Below, piece after piece: positions 60,045 through 64,000 of a stretch of DNA of 64,000 nucleotides. The notes under the pieces are model-generated. The model saw nothing but the letters and a program-made list of their open reading frames with translations. It made no database searches and was not told the DNA's origin. The DNA comes from Gnetum montanum. Taxonomy: Eukaryota > Streptophyta > Gnetopsida > Gnetales > Gnetaceae. The DNA lies in the NCBI GenBank assembly GCA_015680685.1, contig MNCI01026645.1, forward strand, positions 36,448 to 100,447, written 5' to 3'. The position numbers were made by a program, and so were the translations under genes. How positions within the stretch are numbered: position 1 is the first letter of the stretch; the number at the start of each line of letters is the position of its first letter.

Positions 60045-62740
60045 GTTGTAATCATGACTAGAGTTGATGACCATGAGCTTATGAATATAGGATCCAATGA
60101 CACAAAAAACCTATCAAGTCATGGCCACACACCAAGCATATGAATGTTAATATTAACAACATTTAGGTATGTCAAAACACCCTTTCACATGTGACCTTAA
60201 CTTTTTTTCTCATTATTCAACCGTTTCTACAAGTTTCTTTTGAGTGAGATCCCTATGTATCTAAATTCTTATCCCATTCTTAACTTACTTCAAGTGACTT
60301 TGATGCCTCTAAATATACTTTTTTTCTTTCACATCATGGAATATAATCATTACATCTTAAGGTTTTTCATACTATTCACTTAGTGCCCTAAAATATTTAG
60401 TGATTTCTGGATAATTTATATCTATATATATTTTATAATTTATTCAATTTTCTTTCACCAAATCTTTGTCCTTGTCATCCTCTATCTTTGGGATATCTAT
60501 AAATAATAATTTTTTTATCTTACCTTTTTTTAAAGCTTTTATGATTGCACATTGCATCATTATCTATATTACTTCAAGTTTAAATTGACTTTTATTTTTA
60601 GCAAGCTTTACATATTATTCTTTGAAGTGGTATCAATCTCATTTCTTCCCTTAATTTTTTCCTTAGAGATTATTAAAATTTCAAATCTTTTTTTTATTCA
60701 AAAATGTCATCTAGTAATGTTATTTTGATAGTCATAAGCTTCCATTGTGCAACTAAAAACTTTGAAAGTAATTACAGTTGCAATTTTTTATTATTTTTAT
60801 TTTTTTTGCATGTCATTTGATGACAAATTTCTTGTTGTTACATAACTCAATGAGAAATTTCTTGCTCTAACTTTTTTATTTTCTCAATCTCTTTCATAAA
60901 AAATATTCTCTTGTTACATACCAAAACTAGAAATTTCTATCTAAAAAATAAATTCAGCCTTTCTCTAACTACATGTCCTACTCTTACCAAGGATGAAATT
61001 GACAATGAAACCTTAAATGCAAAAATTAGATCTCTTCTAATATTTTCTCAACTATATCATAAGAATACTTTTGACATAAAATTTTTTAAGCAACTTTAAT
61101 GCATCTATGATATTACATATAATATGGAAACTCTTGGTGATGCAATAGTGTGATCTAGGAATATGATAGTTTTTTTGCAATAACAAGTATTTAAACACTT
61201 AATCCTAAACTCTAAATTTTAGTTTTATCGTCATCCTTACAATGTAATTTCTTAATCAATCAATCATTTTCAAAAAGTGTATTAATGACCTATTGGTTGT
61301 ACCAAAGTCTTTGCAAATTCTTTATTCAATATAATACTTTGAATAATAATTAGATATATATCCAAGTATTACACAGTGAAGATTATTATTTTCATGGCTC
61401 TGAGAAGGAATTTTGTTTGTAGAGGATTTGATACTTGATATGTTAGTAACTATTTAGGAACATTTGACGATCTTGTTAATGGTCTCAATGGCTTTTGATG
61501 TTCTTAGCACTTAAGTTGATGTGTTAACATATTCTTAAATGAACACATATCATCATGTAATATAACTAATGACTCATATATACATAATTAGAAATAATAA
61601 AATTAGACATCTTAGTTACAACAACATCACTAGAAGAAGGTGTCCTTAAGTTTTGCTTGTTAACATGTAAATCTACATTAGAAGAACTAATAGAAATTTT
61701 TTGTTAGTATAAAATGAAAATATTTTAGCATTAATAGAAGAAATTGGAAGTAATTATAATCCCCATAGGGAAAAGAAAATTGTAGAGATATCAATTCTGC
61801 TAATGAACCCATAACATAAAATAGAAAGAAAAAGAGAGAGAACTTCTTATTAAAGAATAATATATAATATAAAAGAGCACTTTACAATCATAGTATTTCA
61901 ACCAGTGAGTTGTAAGTGATTGGAAGTCTTTATATACAACAAAGAAAAAATATAGCAATTACAATATTTAGAGTTAAACATTTTTAAAATCTCATTTTTA
62001 TATAGCTATACAATCTATAGTGTTTTGTGGTTGTGTAGTGTGGTGCTTAGGTCTTAATTTGAAATTATATAATAAAAATGAAAAGCTTAAAAAAATTTCT
62101 TGCTACATGAATTAAGATAAGAATTCATGTCTTATATACAATACCTTTATTAGAAGCTAATTTGTTACGATTACAAGGTAAAATAATGTATTAGTTCTTA
62201 ATAGTCTATTTAAATAATAAAAATAACAATGGAATGATGGCAAAGTATTTGTTTCACGAGTTGTAGGAATAGGGTTTTGTTGATGCATGAATCTAGATCA
62301 CAAACAACACCTTCAAGAAACTTGTTTTAGGAGACTATAGCCTAGGGCACCTTTGATATGGGCAAGGAAATCTAGGAATAGCCTTAGTTAGTAACATGTA
62401 ATGTGGTGTTTGAATTTGAATAATTGGAGATTAATTTTCTATCAAAATAATCTCTAAGGTTATTATAATAGTGATAATAAGAGGACAAAATATTAATTAA
62501 TTTAAGAGGACATGAGCAATGTAACAACATATAATTTTTTGAAATGGAAAATAACATATCTAGTTTTGATGATAGGATAGAAACAAATGAGTAGTTAAAA
62601 ATTCTAAACCAAAAATTCAAAAAGAGTGATGTTGAAAAGCAAATGGATTCTAAAATATGACATAAGTATATTCTGACTGTGAAAAGTAAACTAAAATATG
62701 GCATAAATAGATACTAATGTTTTTAGCTAATCATAGAGAG
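60045..62740. other. Long AT-rich stretch, nothing recognised
   Basis: Poly-T and poly-A rich sequence. Short frames (60911-61099 plus, 62384-62704 minus) have no domain. Around 60200-60300 there is faint similarity in word order to the 13140-13170 region of the LINE 5' part, too weak to assign. Confidence 0.5.
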
Positions 62741-62749
62741 AACATCCTA

Positions 62750-62990
62750 ATAACATTTTTATAAAAGCTTGGAAAGCATTAAGAGATGCAGGAGTTTCTT
62801 AGCTAACACAACTATATAACAAAATCTTTCAGGATGGAAAAATTTTCAATAATTGAAGAAAAAGTATTGTTGTTCCTATTTACAAAAATAAATGAGATGT
62901 GCAAAATTGTGCAAACTATAAATTTTCAAGTTAATGAGTCGTACTATAAAGCTTTGGGAAAGAGCCAAAATTTATAATGTGGTCATTAAA
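62750..62990 (+). mobile_element. RTE-type LINE RT fragment
   Basis: Plus strand. KAWKALRDAGVS, LTQLYNKIFQDGKI, RKSIVVPIYKNK, DVQNCANYK and, after a shift, LMSRTIKLWERA reproduce in order the RT finger blocks of plant RTE LINEs. A few stops and a frameshift. Only this part of the RT is present. Confidence 0.8.
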
Positions 62991-63084
62991 CTTTTTATTT
63001 CACAACCTTATTGCTTGTTTGATCCTATATAACAATTTTAATAATTGACACACCATATGCTCTTTTTCCTCTATTTCATATCCT

Positions 63085-63420
63085 TTAGGGTGAAGTATAT
63101 ATATATATTTCCTCAATATTACCATTGAGGAATGTTGTTTTCCCATCCATTTGTTCAAGTTCAAGATCATAAATAACTATGATAGAAAAAAATGATCTTA
63201 TGAATATTAATTTTACTACTAGAAAAAATATTTTTTCATAATATATTCCTTTTTTTTCTTTTTTGAGAATATTATTTAGCACGATTATGCTTGGTATTGA
63301 TTTCCAATTTTTATTCTGTACACCCATTTATTTCTAATGGGTCTTTTATCTAGTAAAATCTTAACTAGTTTCCATGTTTTATTTTTATGAATTGATGGCA
63401 TTTTAGTATCCATTGCTTGT
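63085..63420 (-). mobile_element. Copia RT fragment
   Basis: Minus strand. AMDTKMPSIHKNKTWKLV (about 63360-63415) and NKWVYRIK, then after decay IYDLELEQMDGKTTFLNGNI (about 63115-63175) match the first half of copia RT; the usual MDVKTAFL Asp-Val now reads D-G. The fragment ends before the YVDD block. It differs in sequence from the copia element at 14828-19437. Confidence 0.75.
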
Positions 63421-63439
63421 TTTTGTTATGTATTTTGCA

Positions 63440-63970
63440 TAGATAAATATCATCATCATTATCCTAGCCTTGTCCCAATAGAATGAGGTTAGCTACATGA
63501 GTTCTTTTTCACTATTTGCCTCTATGAAAAGCTAGATATTTCTTTATTTATGGTTTCTACAAATCATTTTTGATCATTTTTTCCACGTCTCCTTTGGTCT
63601 TCCTTTCTATGGCTTTCTTGGAATAGTGATGTAAAAAAATTTGTCACTCCAAGACTTCCTCTAATGTTTATATAATGTAGTTTATCTCTTCTAGTAACAT
63701 TCAACATCTATCAAAGAATACACATTTTTTCCATATTGATTTGTTGTTCATGCCTCTTTTGTACTACCCAACATTCAACATCATATGAGATAGCAAGCCT
63801 AATTGCTATCTTGTAAAATTTACCCTTTAATTTTATTGGTATTCTTTTATCACATAGAATACCACTAGTGTGTCTTTAGTTTGACGATCTTTCCTCAATT
63901 ATGTTTATGATATTTTTATTAATTTCACCATATGATTGATGGATTAATCATAGGTAGTGAAATTGTTTGT
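63440..63970 (-). mobile_element. RTE-type LINE 3' end
   Basis: Minus strand. GILCDKRIPIKLKGKFYKIA, IRLAISYDVECWVVQKRHEQ and INMEKMCIL (about 63720-63890) are the C-terminal RT segment of plant RTE LINEs. It is followed by the typical 3' terminal text around 'ctaacctcattctattgggacaaggc' (about 63465-63492) and a short ATG-repeat tail. Stops present. It faces the plus-strand RTE fragment at 62750-62990, so the two are separate insertions or an inverted copy. Confidence 0.8.
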
Positions 63971-64000
63971 AGCAGGTAAATGTTTACCTTGAATAGTTAC

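Overview
The window is nuclear DNA of a land plant with a large, repeat-rich genome. It is AT-rich, has no bacterial-style gene packing, and is built almost entirely of old, nested, decayed retrotransposons: Tnt1/Tork-type copia, a long Ty3/gypsy element, L1- and RTE-type LINEs, solo LTRs and a small non-autonomous LTR element. Slow decay, long spacing and low gene density would suit a gymnosperm, but that is inference. I see no intact cellular gene. All reading frames that can be named are broken.

Layout. 1-2697: non-coding, with a two-unit 80-bp tandem repeat and a SINE-like tRNA-derived head. 2698-27953 (block A) and 34003-53697 (block B) are two direct, collinear copies of one nested cluster, about 10% different in the stretches I compared by eye. 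Both hold, in order: an L1-type LINE (minus strand) split by a 1.1-kb solo LTR (shared target-site duplication ctcta) and by a 5-6 kb LTR element (duplication acttg); about 2-3 kb of unassigned DNA; and the 3' part of a minus-strand gypsy element (3' LTR, a ~980-codon accessory frame, integrase). Block A alone also has a 4.6-kb copia element at 14828-19437; block B still has the empty target site. Block A stops inside the gypsy integrase, while in block B the element continues through RNase H, RT, protease and gag to a 5' LTR ending at 60044. A third copy of the solo LTR sits inside its gag. The spacer 27954-34002 has a small LTR element with an exact initiator-Met primer site, a short higher-complexity stretch with possible exons, and a second LINE RT fragment. 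60045-64000 is unassigned DNA, then RTE and copia fragments.

Most notable content. The acttg-flanked LTR element has no recognisable gag-pol. Instead, on its presumed coding strand, it carries a decayed CCR4-type deadenylase (EEP-fold nuclease) with its catalytic motifs in order, and a 5S-rRNA-like unit. It looks like a non-autonomous retroelement with a captured host gene, kept in both copies of the duplication.

Assembly. There are two long N gaps (13778-14390, 32944-33766) and three single Ns (38385, 42218, 42600). By comparison with block A, the single Ns mark missing sequence and a ~380-bp segment placed in inverted orientation.
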